A DNA stretch of 64,000 nucleotides from Ferribacterium limneticum (GTDB lineage Bacteria > Pseudomonadota > Gammaproteobacteria > Burkholderiales > Rhodocyclaceae), in the NCBI RefSeq assembly GCF_020510565.1, contig NZ_CP075189.1, forward strand, positions 2,464,501 through 2,528,500, given 5' to 3'. Position 1 is the stretch's first letter. Every line of letters begins with the position of its first letter. The notes below the pieces were generated by a model. It did not search any database, was not told the DNA's origin, and saw only the letters and a program-made list of their open reading frames with translations. A program made the position numbers and the translations under genes. This document shows positions 8,817-18,048 of this stretch, piece after piece.

Positions 8817-11800
8817 AAATCCTCACCCTGCGCCTGAAAAACCTCAATTCGCTCAAAGGCGAATGGACCATCGACTTCACCAAGCCGCCTTTCACCGACA
8901 ACTGCCTGTTCGCCATCACCGGCCCGACCGGCGCCGGCAAATCGACCCTACTCGACGCCATCTGCCTCGCCCTCTACCACCAGACGCCGCGCCTGAAGAC
9001 CATCTCGGCCACCGACAACGACATCATGACGCGGCACACCGCCGACTGCCTGGCCGAGGTTGAATTCGAAGTGAAGGGCGCCGTATACAGCGCCTTCTGG
9101 AGCCAGCGCCGGGCCCGCGACAAGATCGACGGCGCGCTGCAGGCACCCAAGGTTGAATTGGCCACTGGTGACGGCACCATCCTGAGCACGCAGACCAACG
9201 ACAAACTCAAACGCATCGCCGAAATCACCGGCCTCGATTTCCCCCGTTTCACCAAGTCCATGCTGCTCGCCCAGGGCGGCTTCGCGGCCTTTCTCAATGC
9301 CAGCGCCAACGAGCGGGCCGAACTGCTCGAAGAGCTGACCGGCACCGAGATTTACGGCGAAATTTCGCGCAAGGTTTTCGAGCAGGCGCGCGAGGCCAAA
9401 AGTCAGCTCGACCAACTCAAAGCCCGCGCCGACGGCATGGAACTGCTCAGCGACGAGCAACGCGCCGCCATGCAACTCGAAGTCACCCGCCTCGACAGCC
9501 AACTTACCGACGTCCAGCGCCGCCACCAGCAAACCCAGGCCCAGCGCCAGTGGCGCCTCGATCTGGCGCAGAGCGAGCAGGAAATCAAAACCGCAGAAGG
9601 CAGGCTACTTGAAGCCGACACCGCACTGACTGCCGCCGCCCCGGACCTCAAAAAACTCGCCGACAGCGAGCCGGCCGAAGCCCTGAAACCACTGCACTTG
9701 CAATGGCAACAGGCCGGTGCCGCCTGTCAGCAAAGCGAAGTCGAACTCAAGGCCCTGCACGCCGAACGCGAAACGCGGCAAGCCGAACAACTCGCCCAAC
9801 ACCAAGCCGCCAGCCAGTTCAGCGCCCAGCTCGCCGCCCAGACCCAGCAAGCCCTGCAACAAAGCCAGCGCGAAGCCAAAGAACTCGACGACTTCTGCGC
9901 CGCTCAGCCGCAACGCGCCCAACTCGGCGAACGCCTCGGCGTCTGGCGCCAGCAGTTCGAGCAGCGGGCAAAACTAGTCCGCGACCTCGCCGCCCAGCAG
10001 CAGGCGCAGCAAAAGCTCGCCCGGGAACTCGCTGAAACCGCGCAGCAGATCGAAAAACAGACTGCCACGGTCAACCGGGAAAAAGAGGCAAAAACCAAAG
10101 CCGACGCCGCGCTGGAAAAAACCCAGACCGAGCAGAATCAGCGCCTCGCCGGCCAGACCCTGGCCGAACTGCGCCAGCACTGGCAAGGCGAACAAGCCGG
10201 CCTGAATCGCTGGCAACAACTCGAAACCCTCGCCCAACGCCGCCGCGAACTGGCCGCGCTGCAAACGACGCAAAGCACGCAACTGCAGCAGATTCAGGAA
10301 AAGATCGCGGCGCAGGAAAAGGGCCTGACCGCCCTGCGCGAACAGCACAAAGAACTCGCCGCCCAGGTCGCCGACAAGCAAAAGCTGCTCGACCAGGAAC
10401 GCCGCATCCAGAGCCTAGAAGCGCATCGCCGCCAACTGCAACCGGACGAAGCCTGCCCGCTGTGCGGCGCCCACGACCACCCGGCCATTGCCGACTACGC
10501 CGCGCTCGACATTTCCGCCACCGAAACCGCCCTCAAGGAAAAGCAGGCAGCGCTCGACGCGCTTGTCCAGAAAGGCCAGCAAGCCAGGGCCGAGCAAGCC
10601 GCGACGCAGGCCACGCAAAAAGAATGGCTGGCCCAGCAGGCCAAGACCACGCAGGAAACAAGCCGCCTGCAAACGGAATGGTCCGAACTGCTGGCTGGCC
10701 TCGCCAACGCTACGCCGCTGGCGGACAGCGCATGGCAGGAAGCCGAAACCCTTGCCGCCGCGCGCAGCACCGCCGAACAAGCGCTGGCCCGACTCACCCA
10801 GCGCCTGCACGCCGCCGATCAGGGCGAACAAGCCCTAAACGCCGCCCGCAAAACCGCCGCCGAAGCCGCCCAAACCCTGCTCAACGCCAGCAATCAGCTC
10901 GATCTGCTGCAACAAACCGCGCAAACCGGCCAGCAACGCCAGACAGAATTGGCCAAAGCCGCGCAGGCACTGGTTCAGGAACAGACCGAACTCGACGAAA
11001 AACTGGGCGCAACGCTGACCGCCGCCAGCTACGAAATCCCGACCGAACCCGCCTCCTGGCTGCAGGAACGCGACGGCGAATGGCAACACTGGCAGCAAAC
11101 GCAGAAACGCCGCCACGAACTGGCCGAAATCCTCGTCAAACAACAGGAACAATTCAACGCCGCGCAGGCCCAAGCAAAGCACTGGTCAGAACAACTGGCC
11201 AACCTTCAATTGCTACGGTCAACCGGAAATATCGGCCAAAATCAAAATCCCGAATCGTTCACCGCCGATCCCGCAACCGCCCTAGCCCGCTGCGCCGACG
11301 CCATCGCCGACCTGACCCGCCAACTCGCCGCCCAACAAGGCCGCCAGACCCAACTCGACGCCAACCTCGCCCAACAGCAAAAAACCCTCGCCGAGGCCAC
11401 AACCGCTTGGCAAACAGCCCTCGCCACCAGCCCCTTCGCCGACCTCGCCGCCTACAGCGCCGCGCTGCTACCGCCACAAGAACGCCAGCGCCTGCAGCAA
11501 ATCAAGGAAACCCGGCAACTGGCGCAGCAACAAGCTGCCGCCGTCCTCAAGGCCGCCAGCGAAAAACTGCTGCGCTTGCAAAGCAACCCGCCAGATTCGC
11601 CCCATCCCCCACCCAGCCTCCCCCTTGAAGGGGGAGGAGACAAACACCTTGCCCCGCCCCCCGCCTTGTTCCCCCCCCTTCAAGGGGAGGGCCGGGGTGG
11701 GGATGGGTTCATTCCGCCGCTTGCCGAACTAGAAGAAATCCTCACCCAACTCGAAACCCACCGCCGCACCCTAAGCGAACAACTCGGCGCCCAACGCGCC

Positions 11801-12379
11801 CTCCTAACCCGCGACCAACAAGCCCGCCAAAACCAGCAAACCCTCTTCGCCCAGGTCGCCGCCCAAACAACCGAATCCGACCTCTGGCAACGCCTCGACA
11901 GCCTGATCGGCTCAGCCAGAGGCGACAAATTCCGCAAGTTCGCCCAGGGCCTGACGCTCGACCACCTGCTCCACCTCGCCAACACCCACCTCGCCCGCCT
12001 GCACGGCCGCTACCTGCTGCGCCGCAAAACCACTGGCGAACTCGAACTCGACATTGTCGACAGCTGGCAAGGCGAAGTCGCCCGCGACACCCGCACCCTC
12101 TCCGGCGGCGAAAGCTTCCTCGTCAGCCTGGCACTCGCCCTGGCCCTCTCCGACCTGGTCAGCCACAAGACCAGCATCGACTCGCTCTTCCTCGACGAAG
12201 GCTTCGGCACCCTCGACGCCGACACTCTGGAAATCGCCCTGAACGCCCTCGACACCCTCAACGCCAGCGGCAAGATGATCGGCGTCATCAGCCACGTCGA
12301 AGGTATGAAGGAGCGCATCCCGGCGCAGATTCGGGTGGAAAAGGGCGGCGGGGTTGGGTATTCGCGGTTGAGGATTTAG
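8813..12379 (+). CDS. sbcC: exonuclease SbcCD subunit C (SMC-like ATPase)
   Basis: Rad50-type ATPase partner of SbcD, 1188 residues. Walker [10 protein letters not shown] is at residues 37-45, the zinc hook CPLC at 548-551 in the middle of long Gln/Ala/Glu-rich coiled coils, the ABC signature LSGGES at 1096-1101 and Walker [11 protein letters not shown] near 1126-1135. All catalytic parts are present. The coiled coil carries three foreign in-frame segments: repeat copies 3 and 4 (around residues 417-430 and 800-812) and a Pro/Gly-rich stretch encoded by a GC-rich palindromic repeat (about 929-966), which should locally break the helix. Confidence 0.95.
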   Translation: MKILTLRLKNLNSLKGEWTIDFTKPPFTDNCLFAITGPTGAGKSTLLDAICLALYHQTPRLKTISATDNDIMTRHTADCLAEVEFEVKGAVYSAFWSQRRARDKIDGALQAPKVELATGDGTILSTQTNDKLKRIAEITGLDFPRFTKSMLLAQGGFAAFLNASANERAELLEELTGTEIYGEISRKVFEQAREAKSQLDQLKARADGMELLSDEQRAAMQLEVTRLDSQLTDVQRRHQQTQAQRQWRLDLAQSEQEIKTAEGRLLEADTALTAAAPDLKKLADSEPAEALKPLHLQWQQAGAACQQSEVELKALHAERETRQAEQLAQHQAASQFSAQLAAQTQQALQQSQREAKELDDFCAAQPQRAQLGERLGVWRQQFEQRAKLVRDLAAQQQAQQKLARELAETAQQIEKQTATVNREKEAKTKADAALEKTQTEQNQRLAGQTLAELRQHWQGEQAGLNRWQQLETLAQRRRELAALQTTQSTQLQQIQEKIAAQEKGLTALREQHKELAAQVADKQKLLDQERRIQSLEAHRRQLQPDEACPLCGAHDHPAIADYAALDISATETALKEKQAALDALVQKGQQARAEQAATQATQKEWLAQQAKTTQETSRLQTEWSELLAGLANATPLADSAWQEAETLAAARSTAEQALARLTQRLHAADQGEQALNAARKTAAEAAQTLLNASNQLDLLQQTAQTGQQRQTELAKAAQALVQEQTELDEKLGATLTAASYEIPTEPASWLQERDGEWQHWQQTQKRRHELAEILVKQQEQFNAAQAQAKHWSEQLANLQLLRSTGNIGQNQNPESFTADPATALARCADAIADLTRQLAAQQGRQTQLDANLAQQQKTLAEATTAWQTALATSPFADLAAYSAALLPPQERQRLQQIKETRQLAQQQAAAVLKAASEKLLRLQSNPPDSPHPPPSLPLEGGGDKHLAPPPALFPPLQGEGRGGDGFIPPLAELEEILTQLETHRRTLSEQLGAQRALLTRDQQARQNQQTLFAQVAAQTTESDLWQRLDSLIGSARGDKFRKFAQGLTLDHLLHLANTHLARLHGRYLLRRKTTGELELDIVDSWQGEVARDTRTLSGGESFLVSLALALALSDLVSHKTSIDSLFLDEGFGTLDADTLEIALNALDTLNASGKMIGVISHVEGMKERIPAQIRVEKGGGVGYSRLRI
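10062..10100 (-). repeat. dispersed core repeat, copy 3 (in sbcC)
   Basis: Minus-orientation copy with perfect core CCGGTTGACCGTGGCA and a left half containing GGTTTTTGCCTCTTTTTC. Read from the coding strand as [11 protein letters not shown] within the coiled coil. Confidence 0.75.
11211..11248 (-). repeat. dispersed core repeat, copy 4 (in sbcC)
   Basis: Minus-orientation copy, one of the best: left half ATTTTGATTTTGGCCGAT, then ATTTCCGGTTGACCGTAGCA. Read as [12 protein letters not shown] in SbcC, a segment with Gly and Asn unlike the surrounding coiled coil. Confidence 0.85.
11597..11708. repeat. GC-rich palindromic repeat pair inside sbcC
   Basis: Two palindromes of the type CTCCCCTT-GAAGGGGAG, facing each other and flanked by CCCCATCCCC / GGGGATGGG. 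They form a 112-base composite inverted structure. The same unit recurs at 39971-40013. It is in frame and codes a Pro/Gly-rich peptide ([14 protein letters not shown]...). Repeats of this general kind are common in betaproteobacterial intergenic regions, so this looks like a REP-type element that has entered the gene. Confidence 0.8.
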
Positions 12380-12567
12380 GCAGCGGACAGCAATTACCGT
12401 AATTTTTCCCGTCGCCTACAGCGACCAATCGCGTGAATGACGTTTAGCATTTCAAAATCCGAATGTCCCTGACCCATTCACTGCGATCGTCATACAATAG
12501 TTTGCTTTCCACCTGAGTATGGCTGGACTTTCTAGCCCCTCGTTGCCCACATCTCACCAAAACAGTT

Positions 12568-13521
12568 ATGTCCATTCCAGACTATCAAACCTTGATGCTC
12601 CCATTCCTTCGGATTGCCGGAGACGGTTCTGAGTATCGCTTCCGCGATGCAATTGAGAAATTGGCAGTGGAATTTAGCCTCTCGGACGACGAGCGGAATG
12701 TAATGCTTCCCAGCGGCACAGCCCCCATGTTTGACAATCGAGTGGGCTGGGCTCGAACCTACCTAAAACAGGCTGGTCTGATTGAGTCTAGGAAACGGGG
12801 CTTCTTCCATATTACGGCTCGAGGCAAAGAACTGCTGGCCACTCATCCGGCTCGCATAGATAACAGCACTCTTGAGGGATATCCTGAATTTATTGCGTTC
12901 AAATTACGTAGAGGTGAAGAGAGATCCTCTCCTAAATATTCGCAGGAGTTGCTAACGCTAGACGAGCCACCTCTCCAAATCGCTACACAATCAGACTCGA
13001 CTCCAGAAGAACTTTTCTCTCAGGCATATCAAAGACTACGCAGCAACCTCGAGTCGGAACTATTGGAGCAGGTCAAGGTAGTTACACCAGCATTCTTTGA
13101 GCGTTTGGTTATCGACTTACTCGTTGGTATGGGATATGGGGGCTCCAGACACGATGCTGGAAAGGCGATTGGCAGAAGCGGCGATGGAGGCATCGATGGC
13201 ATCATCAAAGAAGACAAACTTGGTCTAGATGCAATTTTTATTCAAGCAAAGCGCTGGGAGGGCACAGTAGGTCGCCCAGAGATTCAGAAATTTGCCGGTG
13301 CTCTTCAAGGGCAACGTGCCAATAAAGGTGTGTTCATCACTACATCAAATTTCTCAAGGGAAGCTGAGGAATACGCCTCGATCATCTCTTCTAAAATCAT
13401 CCTCATCGATGGCGAACAACTGGTCTCCCTGATGGTTGATCACAATGTGGGCGTGTCTCCAGTAAGCAGATTTGAACTCAAGAGAGTAGATTCCGATTAC
13501 TTCGAAGGAAACAGCCTCTAG
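12568..13521 (+). CDS. mrr: Mrr-like type IV restriction endonuclease
   Basis: A 317-residue protein with an N-terminal winged-helix Mrr_N-like region (residues 5-95, RVGWARTYLKQAGLIESRKRGFFHIT) and a C-terminal Mrr catalytic domain (168-300). The PD-(D/E)xK residues are visible: D210 in GGIDG and Q226-A-K228, preceded by FFERL. Mrr enzymes cut modified (methylated) foreign DNA. Codon use is clearly less GC-rich than the neighbours, a sign of transfer, and vapBC follows directly. The 188 bases upstream are AT-rich and contain no gene I can support. Confidence 0.9.
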   Translation: MSIPDYQTLMLPFLRIAGDGSEYRFRDAIEKLAVEFSLSDDERNVMLPSGTAPMFDNRVGWARTYLKQAGLIESRKRGFFHITARGKELLATHPARIDNSTLEGYPEFIAFKLRRGEERSSPKYSQELLTLDEPPLQIATQSDSTPEELFSQAYQRLRSNLESELLEQVKVVTPAFFERLVIDLLVGMGYGGSRHDAGKAIGRSGDGGIDGIIKEDKLGLDAIFIQAKRWEGTVGRPEIQKFAGALQGQRANKGVFITTSNFSREAEEYASIISSKIILIDGEQLVSLMVDHNVGVSPVSRFELKRVDSDYFEGNSL

Positions 13522-13609
13522 ATAACGCCGACCAAAGGGGCGGAGACATTTACGAAATATCGAAGGGGGCTGCACCATTAGCTTGCGCCCACAACGACAA
13601 AACCTTCGT

Positions 13610-13981
13610 TCAATGCACCGCGTTTTCCACCAACCCCAAGCCCGTACCGGCGGCCAGCAGCCGTTTATCACGCGTCCACAATGTGGCGCCCGGCGAGAGG
13701 CGCACTGCTGCGAGCAAATGCGCGTCGATGTAGCCGATGCCAATACCGTAGAGGGCATTTTGCTCGATGAAACTCAGTACTTCGCCTTCCGTGGCGACCG
13801 TGGCTTGCGGCAAATCCTGCAGGGCGCCGAGGATCGCCGTGCGGTTTTGCAGGCTACCCAAGGCTAATTCGCCGATCACGAAAGGATGGGCCAGCACTTG
13901 GCCCTGATTGAGCAGTTTGCTCAGGCGCTCGTCACGCTGGCGTAAATGGTCAATCCAGATCGAGGTATCGACCAAGATCAT
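13610..13981 (-). CDS. vapC: VapC-type PIN-domain toxin
   Basis: A 123-residue PIN-domain ribonuclease. The acidic residues of the active site are in VDTSIWIDH (D4), the GELALGS element (E38) and GIGYIDAHLLAA, with the final aspartate in TRDKRLL. As a toxin it would cleave RNA and be held inactive by the VapB encoded just upstream. It overlaps vapB by four bases (ATGA), the usual antitoxin-first order. Confidence 0.9.
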   Translation of the reverse strand: MILVDTSIWIDHLRQRDERLSKLLNQGQVLAHPFVIGELALGSLQNRTAILGALQDLPQATVATEGEVLSFIEQNALYGIGIGYIDAHLLAAVRLSPGATLWTRDKRLLAAGTGLGLVENAVH

Positions 13982-14175
13982 GCCGGCTCCGTCTGGCGCC
14001 TTGGTGCGTCCTCGAGTTGCGGCTCGGATCCCCCGAGCAGCGCCAGGCGCTTGGCGCTTTCGCGCTGGATCAGCGCGCGCAGGGCTTCGCGGATCAAGGC
14101 GGTTTTTTCCGAAACACCTGTCAGGGCATGGGCCTTGGCAAGCAAATCATCGTCGAGGGCGAGCGTCGTGCGCAT
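13978..14175 (-). CDS. vapB: VapB-type antitoxin
   Basis: A 65-residue protein starting MRTTLALDDDLL, the ribbon-helix-helix DNA-binding start of type II antitoxins (VapB_antitoxin family), with TALIREALRALI as the second helix and a charged C-terminal tail for toxin binding. Expected to neutralise VapC and to repress its own operon. The gene strand has GGAGAAC just before the ATG, a good ribosome site. The AT-rich stretch 14190-14225 upstream likely carries the promoter. Confidence 0.88.
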   Translation of the reverse strand: MRTTLALDDDLLAKAHALTGVSEKTALIREALRALIQRESAKRLALLGGSEPQLEDAPRRQTEPA

Positions 14176-14357
14176 GGTGTTCTCCTTTTCTAATACACAT
14201 TAACAATAGCATCATATGATGATGAGTTCCATGCCATGCATTGCTTGAAATTAACCGAAAGCACGCGAACGACAACCGTGGGTCACGTGTGAATTGAAAA
14301 TCCGAATTACTCTAAACTCGTCCTCCGCCGCCCCACCTTTTAACGAAGAATTTCCAG

Positions 14358-15158
14358 ATGCCTGCAAAACCCCCGGTCATTCACCACCACCCCGCCCGTC
14401 AGCCAAGCACCAATCCACCGCTGCTTTTCGTCCATGGCGGTTACAGCAACGCCGCGCTATGGGGCGTTCGCTTCATCCCGTATTTCCAGGATCAGGGTTA
14501 CGACTGCTACGCGCTTGAGCTTTCCGGCCATGGCAGCCGCCCGGCGGATCGGGTAGATCTCGATGATTTCGGCCTCGACGATTACGTCGCAGATCTGGCG
14601 GCAGCGGTCGCCAGCCTGCCGGCGGCGCCGGTGCTGATTGGCCATTCGATGGGCAGCTTGGTCAGCCAGCGTTTTCTTGAACGGGGTACGGCGCGTGCTG
14701 TGGCTTTTCTGGCGCCGGTGCCGCCGACGGGGACGGGGGGCACGGCTAGCCGCCTGGCGCTGACCATGCCGGATTTCTTTGCCGAATTGCCGAATGCGGT
14801 CAACGGCACGGCCAGCGAAAAAACCATGCTCACGATGGCCCGGGTTTATTTTTCGCCGAGCATGGCGCCGGAAGAAACGGTCGAATATCTGCCGCTGATC
14901 CAGCCGGAATCGGAAAAGGCGGTTGCCGAAATGCTGACCGCGCCCTTTCGCATGGCCCGTGGCCGGGCCCGCATTCCGGCGCTGGTCATGGGTGGTTCGT
15001 CCGACCAGGTTTTCCCGGCCTCGATGCTTCACTTCACCGCCGCCTCGTGGAATGCCAAAACGCAGGTCATCGACGGGGCCGGCCACATGCTGATGCTCGA
15101 CCCGCAATGGTCTGACGCCGCCAGCAAGCTGCAGGACTGGCTGGCGGCCCTCGCCTGA
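14358..15158 (+). CDS. alpha/beta hydrolase
   Basis: A 266-residue alpha/beta-fold hydrolase. The oxyanion-side motif HGGYSN follows strand LLFV, the nucleophile elbow GHSMGS holds the catalytic Ser, and GAGHMLMLD near the C-terminus supplies the His. An Asp in GSSDQVFP completes the triad. No signal peptide, so cytoplasmic. The substrate cannot be predicted; small esters or peptides are typical. Monocistronic, with a terminator-like hairpin at 15201-15234. Confidence 0.88.
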   Translation: MPAKPPVIHHHPARQPSTNPPLLFVHGGYSNAALWGVRFIPYFQDQGYDCYALELSGHGSRPADRVDLDDFGLDDYVADLAAAVASLPAAPVLIGHSMGSLVSQRFLERGTARAVAFLAPVPPTGTGGTASRLALTMPDFFAELPNAVNGTASEKTMLTMARVYFSPSMAPEETVEYLPLIQPESEKAVAEMLTAPFRMARGRARIPALVMGGSSDQVFPASMLHFTAASWNAKTQVIDGAGHMLMLDPQWSDAASKLQDWLAALA

Positions 15159-15200
15159 GCGGCATCCGGCGGGGCAAGTTCCCTGTCTAGCTTGATAAAG

Positions 15201-15234
15201 TGGCGCAGATCCGATCGGCGCCATTTTGATTTTG
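15201..15234 (+). terminator. Rho-independent terminator after hydrolase
   Basis: Stem TGGCGC / GCGCCA (15201-15206 with 15218-15223) with an 11-base loop, followed by TTTTGATTTTG. The T-rich tail is the left half of repeat copy 5, so element and terminator share bases. Confidence 0.6.
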
Positions 15235-15262
15235 CTGCTTTTTTCCGGTTGACCGTAGCAAT
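15223..15262 (+). repeat. dispersed core repeat, copy 5
   Basis: Intergenic copy between the convergent hydrolase and peroxiredoxin genes: ATTTTGATTTTGCTGC, then TTTTTTCCGGTTGACCGTAG and CAAT. Perfect core. Confidence 0.85.
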
Positions 15263-15282
15263 CTGCGAATCGGGACCTTGAT

Positions 15283-15831
15283 TCAGACGCTCCCGGCATA
15301 TTCGCCGCGTGCCGGGTAGTCATTGGCGATGGCAAAGTCGATGGCGCCGAGCACGTCCTGAAACTGCGGACGAGCGAAGGGCATGGTTTGCACCGCACCG
15401 TAATACAGCGTGCCATCCGGACGAACGAGAAAGACACCCGGCTCGCTGAACAGCGCCGGCTCTTCAATGCCGATGGAGGTCTTGCCACGCGAGGCGCTGA
15501 TGTACAGCCCCCATTGGCGGGCACTTTTGAGGCTCAAGCCATAGCCGATCTTCAGCGCACCGGCCTTGACCTTGTCGGCCATGGCATGGGCGCGCTCGCC
15601 ATCGTCGCTGCTGATGGCGACGACCTGCACGCCGCGTTTTTCGAACTCGGGCGCCAGGCGTTCGAGTTCCAGGAGGTACTTGGCGCATATCGGGCAATGC
15701 AGGCCACGATAGAAGACGACAAGGTCAAAGCGTTCTCCCGGCGCGGCGCCGAGGACGAAACGGCTGCCGTCGGTCAGCGAAACATTGAGCGCGGGAACGG
15801 GGTGGCGGGGCATCAGGGCGGTAGCAGTCAT
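15283..15831 (-). CDS. peroxiredoxin-like protein (AhpC/TSA family)
   Basis: A 182-residue thioredoxin-fold protein of the AhpC/TSA family. VFYRGLHCPIC (residues 39-49) aligns with the peroxidatic-Cys loop; the second Cys gives a CPIC arrangement. GVFLVRPDGTLYY is the typical late strand. Probably reduces peroxides in the cytosol. It is divergent from an AraC-type regulator starting 144 bases away, a common arrangement for a regulator and its target. Confidence 0.85.
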   Translation of the reverse strand: MTATALMPRHPVPALNVSLTDGSRFVLGAAPGERFDLVVFYRGLHCPICAKYLLELERLAPEFEKRGVQVVAISSDDGERAHAMADKVKAGALKIGYGLSLKSARQWGLYISASRGKTSIGIEEPALFSEPGVFLVRPDGTLYYGAVQTMPFARPQFQDVLGAIDFAIANDYPARGEYAGSV

Positions 15832-15974
15832 CAGGCATCCTTTCGTTGAATTTCGGGCGGCTTTGGAAACGTCGTGGCAGGTCGGGGCTGCGCCACGTGA
15901 TTCGTTGACCGATACGCGCCATTATGTTGAACTGATCGCAACCATTCGTTCACTTATATTTGCAATTCGTACAG

Positions 15975-16808
15975 ATGCAAGCCAGCCGCCTCGACCGACT
16001 TTCCGCCCTGCTCCAAGGCCTGGCGCCGCGCGTGCAGGTCAACCTGCCGCCAGCCGGCATCGCCAGCCTGGCCTTCGCCGCAGAAGCGCCGCCCTTCCTG
16101 CATATCCACTTGCTTGCGGAAGGCGAGATGCGCCTGCAGTTGCTGTCTGCCGCCAGCTTTGCGCTTCAGGCTCCGTGCATCGTTGTCTGCCGTTCAGACA
16201 CCGCGCATGCACTCGAAACCCCGTCGGCAGAGACATTCCAGCGCCTGATGTGCGCCCGCGCCTGGCTCGATGGCCCCGTCGCCCCGCTGCTGCTCAACGA
16301 ATTCGCTACCCCGCTGGTGGTTCCGGTCGACGGCGCCGAGTCCTCGCTGCGCCACGTCATCAACCTTATTTCCTCGGAACTGGAGGCTCCGCGCTGCGGC
16401 CAGCCGGCACTGCTCGACCGGGCCGGCGACATCCTGTTCATCGGCCTGCTGCGCCACCTGATCGCCCACCCGAAAACCGCTGGCGGCCTGTTGAATGGCC
16501 TGGCCGACCCGCGCATCGCCCGCGCCCTGGTGGCAATCCACGCCAGGCCGCAGGATAAATGGACGCTGGAATTGTTGGCCGAAGAAGCCGGCATGTCACG
16601 CACCGCATTCGCCAACACCTTTCGCGAAGTCATGCGGACCACGCCGGGCAAGTATCTCTCGACCATCCGGCTGGCGATTGCCCAGCGCGCCGTGCAGTCG
16701 GGTAAAGGATTGAAGGCGGCAGCGCGGGATGCCGGCTACACCAGCCCCTCGGCTCTGTCCCGAGCGTTGTCGAACATCAGCTCCGCCTCATATCCTTCCC
16801 CTCCGTAA
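15975..16808 (+). CDS. AraC family transcriptional regulator (cupin_6 type)
   Basis: A 277-residue regulator. An N-terminal cupin_6-like sensor (residues 1-175, FLHIHLLAEGEMRLQL) is followed by a C-terminal double helix-turn-helix (WTLELLAEEAGMSRTAFANTFREVMRTTPGKYL). The second HTH ends oddly: the usual FSRAFKR segment reads ALSRALSNISS, so the extreme C-terminus may be altered. The ATG at 15975 is preferred to a TTG at 15960. It is divergent from the peroxiredoxin gene and likely controls it. Confidence 0.86.
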   Translation: MQASRLDRLSALLQGLAPRVQVNLPPAGIASLAFAAEAPPFLHIHLLAEGEMRLQLLSAASFALQAPCIVVCRSDTAHALETPSAETFQRLMCARAWLDGPVAPLLLNEFATPLVVPVDGAESSLRHVINLISSELEAPRCGQPALLDRAGDILFIGLLRHLIAHPKTAGGLLNGLADPRIARALVAIHARPQDKWTLELLAEEAGMSRTAFANTFREVMRTTPGKYLSTIRLAIAQRAVQSGKGLKAAARDAGYTSPSALSRALSNISSASYPSPP

Positions 16809-16946
16809 CCAGACAAGCTGGCGCGCCTGGCTGTCCTCGCCACCATAAACCGGGGCAGGCTTGACGGTGGGCGCCGAATGGCGCTTTCGTCCGGAGTTGC
16901 GGGGCGCTGCCTTTCCCCTTTTCTACAACTGCAAGTAGAAAGCTGA

Positions 16947-16973
16947 AATCCCGCTGGTTCAGCCAGCAGGATT
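16947..16973 (-). terminator. terminator-like inverted repeat
   Basis: AATCCcGCTGG / CCAGCaGGATT with a five-base loop, directly beyond the stop of the minus-strand gene at 16976. On the minus strand it is followed by a moderately T-rich stretch. A second hairpin, TTCTAC / GTAGAA at 16921-16940, lies next to it. Confidence 0.45.
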
Positions 16974-16975
16974 GC

Positions 16976-17311
16976 TTACGCCTCGCCGTTATGTACGGCG
17001 CTCAGGCGCTCGGAAACGTATTCGCCGCGCGCCGTCGAGTTGTTTTCCTGGCCGTTCTTGGCACACCAGGCGAAGAACTCTTCGGGAACGATCTGGTATT
17101 CGATGGCCAGCACGCCGGAGCGCTGGAAGTTGCGGCGGGCCAGAACAGCCATTGCCTTCCACTTTTCGAACGATTCTTCGAAACAGTCGGGATCGACGGC
17201 TGTGGCTTTGACCTCGGCCCAGGTTTCCGGGGTGTACCAGGTGACGCCGATGACTAGCGATTGCGTGCGGCGCTTGGCCTTGATGCTTTGGTAGAGGGTG
17301 GGTTTTCTCAT
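16976..17311 (-). CDS. conserved hypothetical protein
   Basis: A 111-residue soluble protein I cannot name. It carries a Trp-rich block (VTWYTPETWAEVK), a basic N-terminus (SIKAKRRTQS) and a Cys/Trp pair (FFAWCAKNG). No signal peptide. The start at 17311 (MRKPTLYQ) is chosen because the upstream in-frame sequence is of a different, low-complexity character and runs into the promoter zone of the divergent Cache gene. Probably real, because codon use fits the genome. Confidence 0.65.
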   Translation of the reverse strand: MRKPTLYQSIKAKRRTQSLVIGVTWYTPETWAEVKATAVDPDCFEESFEKWKAMAVLARRNFQRSGVLAIEYQIVPEEFFAWCAKNGQENNSTARGEYVSERLSAVHNGEA

Positions 17312-17473
17312 GATCGGGGGAAATGACAGGAATGGTTGAGGAGTCGCGGCGGCTAACTTTAGAGCCGTTTTGAGGTTTTCTCCAATACTTGCTGTCCGGG
17401 CGAGATACCGGCGACCCTTTTTGATACATTTTTGACATATATCAATGTCATTACCATATGCCATTTCGGTATC

Positions 17474-17499
17474 TAAAGTAAGATCGACGGCGCTGATCA
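17474..17499 (+). promoter_or_regulatory. possible sigma-28 (FliA) promoter
   Basis: TAAA at 17474-17477 and GCTGATCA at 17492-17499 (6 of 8 to GCCGATAA), separated by 14 bases where 15 is usual. It lies 24 bases before the Cache-protein start. The context of chemotaxis-type genes supports it, but the match is imperfect. Confidence 0.35.
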
Positions 17500-17522
17500 A
17501 TCGATTGATGGAGGCTATGATC

Positions 17523-17957
17523 ATGAAAGCTGTCGTCTTTGGTTTGGCCGTGCTGAGCATGGTGGGTGGCGCCGTTGCCGGTGAAAAAGAGGATGCCGTT
17601 CAGATGGTGGGCGATGCGGTTGCCGCTGTCACGAAGGACAAGACGGCCGGGTTGGCCGAAATCGGCAATGCCAAGGGGCGTTTCGTCAAAGGCGAGATTT
17701 ACGTCTTCGCCTACGACATCACCGGCACCATGGTTGCTCACCCGATGAATGCCAAGCTGGTTGGCAAGAATCTGCTGGACGTTCCCGACGCGGCGGGAAA
17801 AATGTTCCGTCAGGAAATCATCGACGGGGTCAAACGCGGTGGTTCGGCGACCGTCGATTACAAGTACAAGAACCCGAAGAGCGGCGCCATTGAAGACAAG
17901 GTGACCTACTGCAAGAAGGCCGTGGAGCTTGCAGTCTGCGCCGGCTATTACAAGTAG
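17523..17957 (+). CDS. secreted single-Cache-domain protein
   Basis: A 144-residue protein with a signal peptide (residues 1-19, MKAVVFGLAVLSMVGGAVAG) and a free-standing Cache domain: the TDYKYKNP-like strand (VDYKYKNPKSG), FVKGEIYVFAYDITGTMVAHPMN and a Cys pair in YCKKAVELAVCAGYYK. Cache domains bind small ligands outside the membrane. As a periplasmic protein 91 bases before an MCP whose own sensor lacks a Cache domain, it may pass ligand information to that receptor. Start at 17523 with GGAGG upstream. Confidence 0.85.
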   Translation: MKAVVFGLAVLSMVGGAVAGEKEDAVQMVGDAVAAVTKDKTAGLAEIGNAKGRFVKGEIYVFAYDITGTMVAHPMNAKLVGKNLLDVPDAAGKMFRQEIIDGVKRGGSATVDYKYKNPKSGAIEDKVTYCKKAVELAVCAGYYK

Positions 17958-18048
17958 CGACCGCCACGCTTCGCCCGCTTGGCTCAAGCAGCGAAGCCAC
18001 ACTGAACCTGATTGAGGGTGGCCCGGCCGATGCCGGCCATAGGCATTG

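Noticed and set aside
11597..11708. CRISPR-like repeats
   Set aside because: Only two facing palindromes, no regularly spaced direct repeats.
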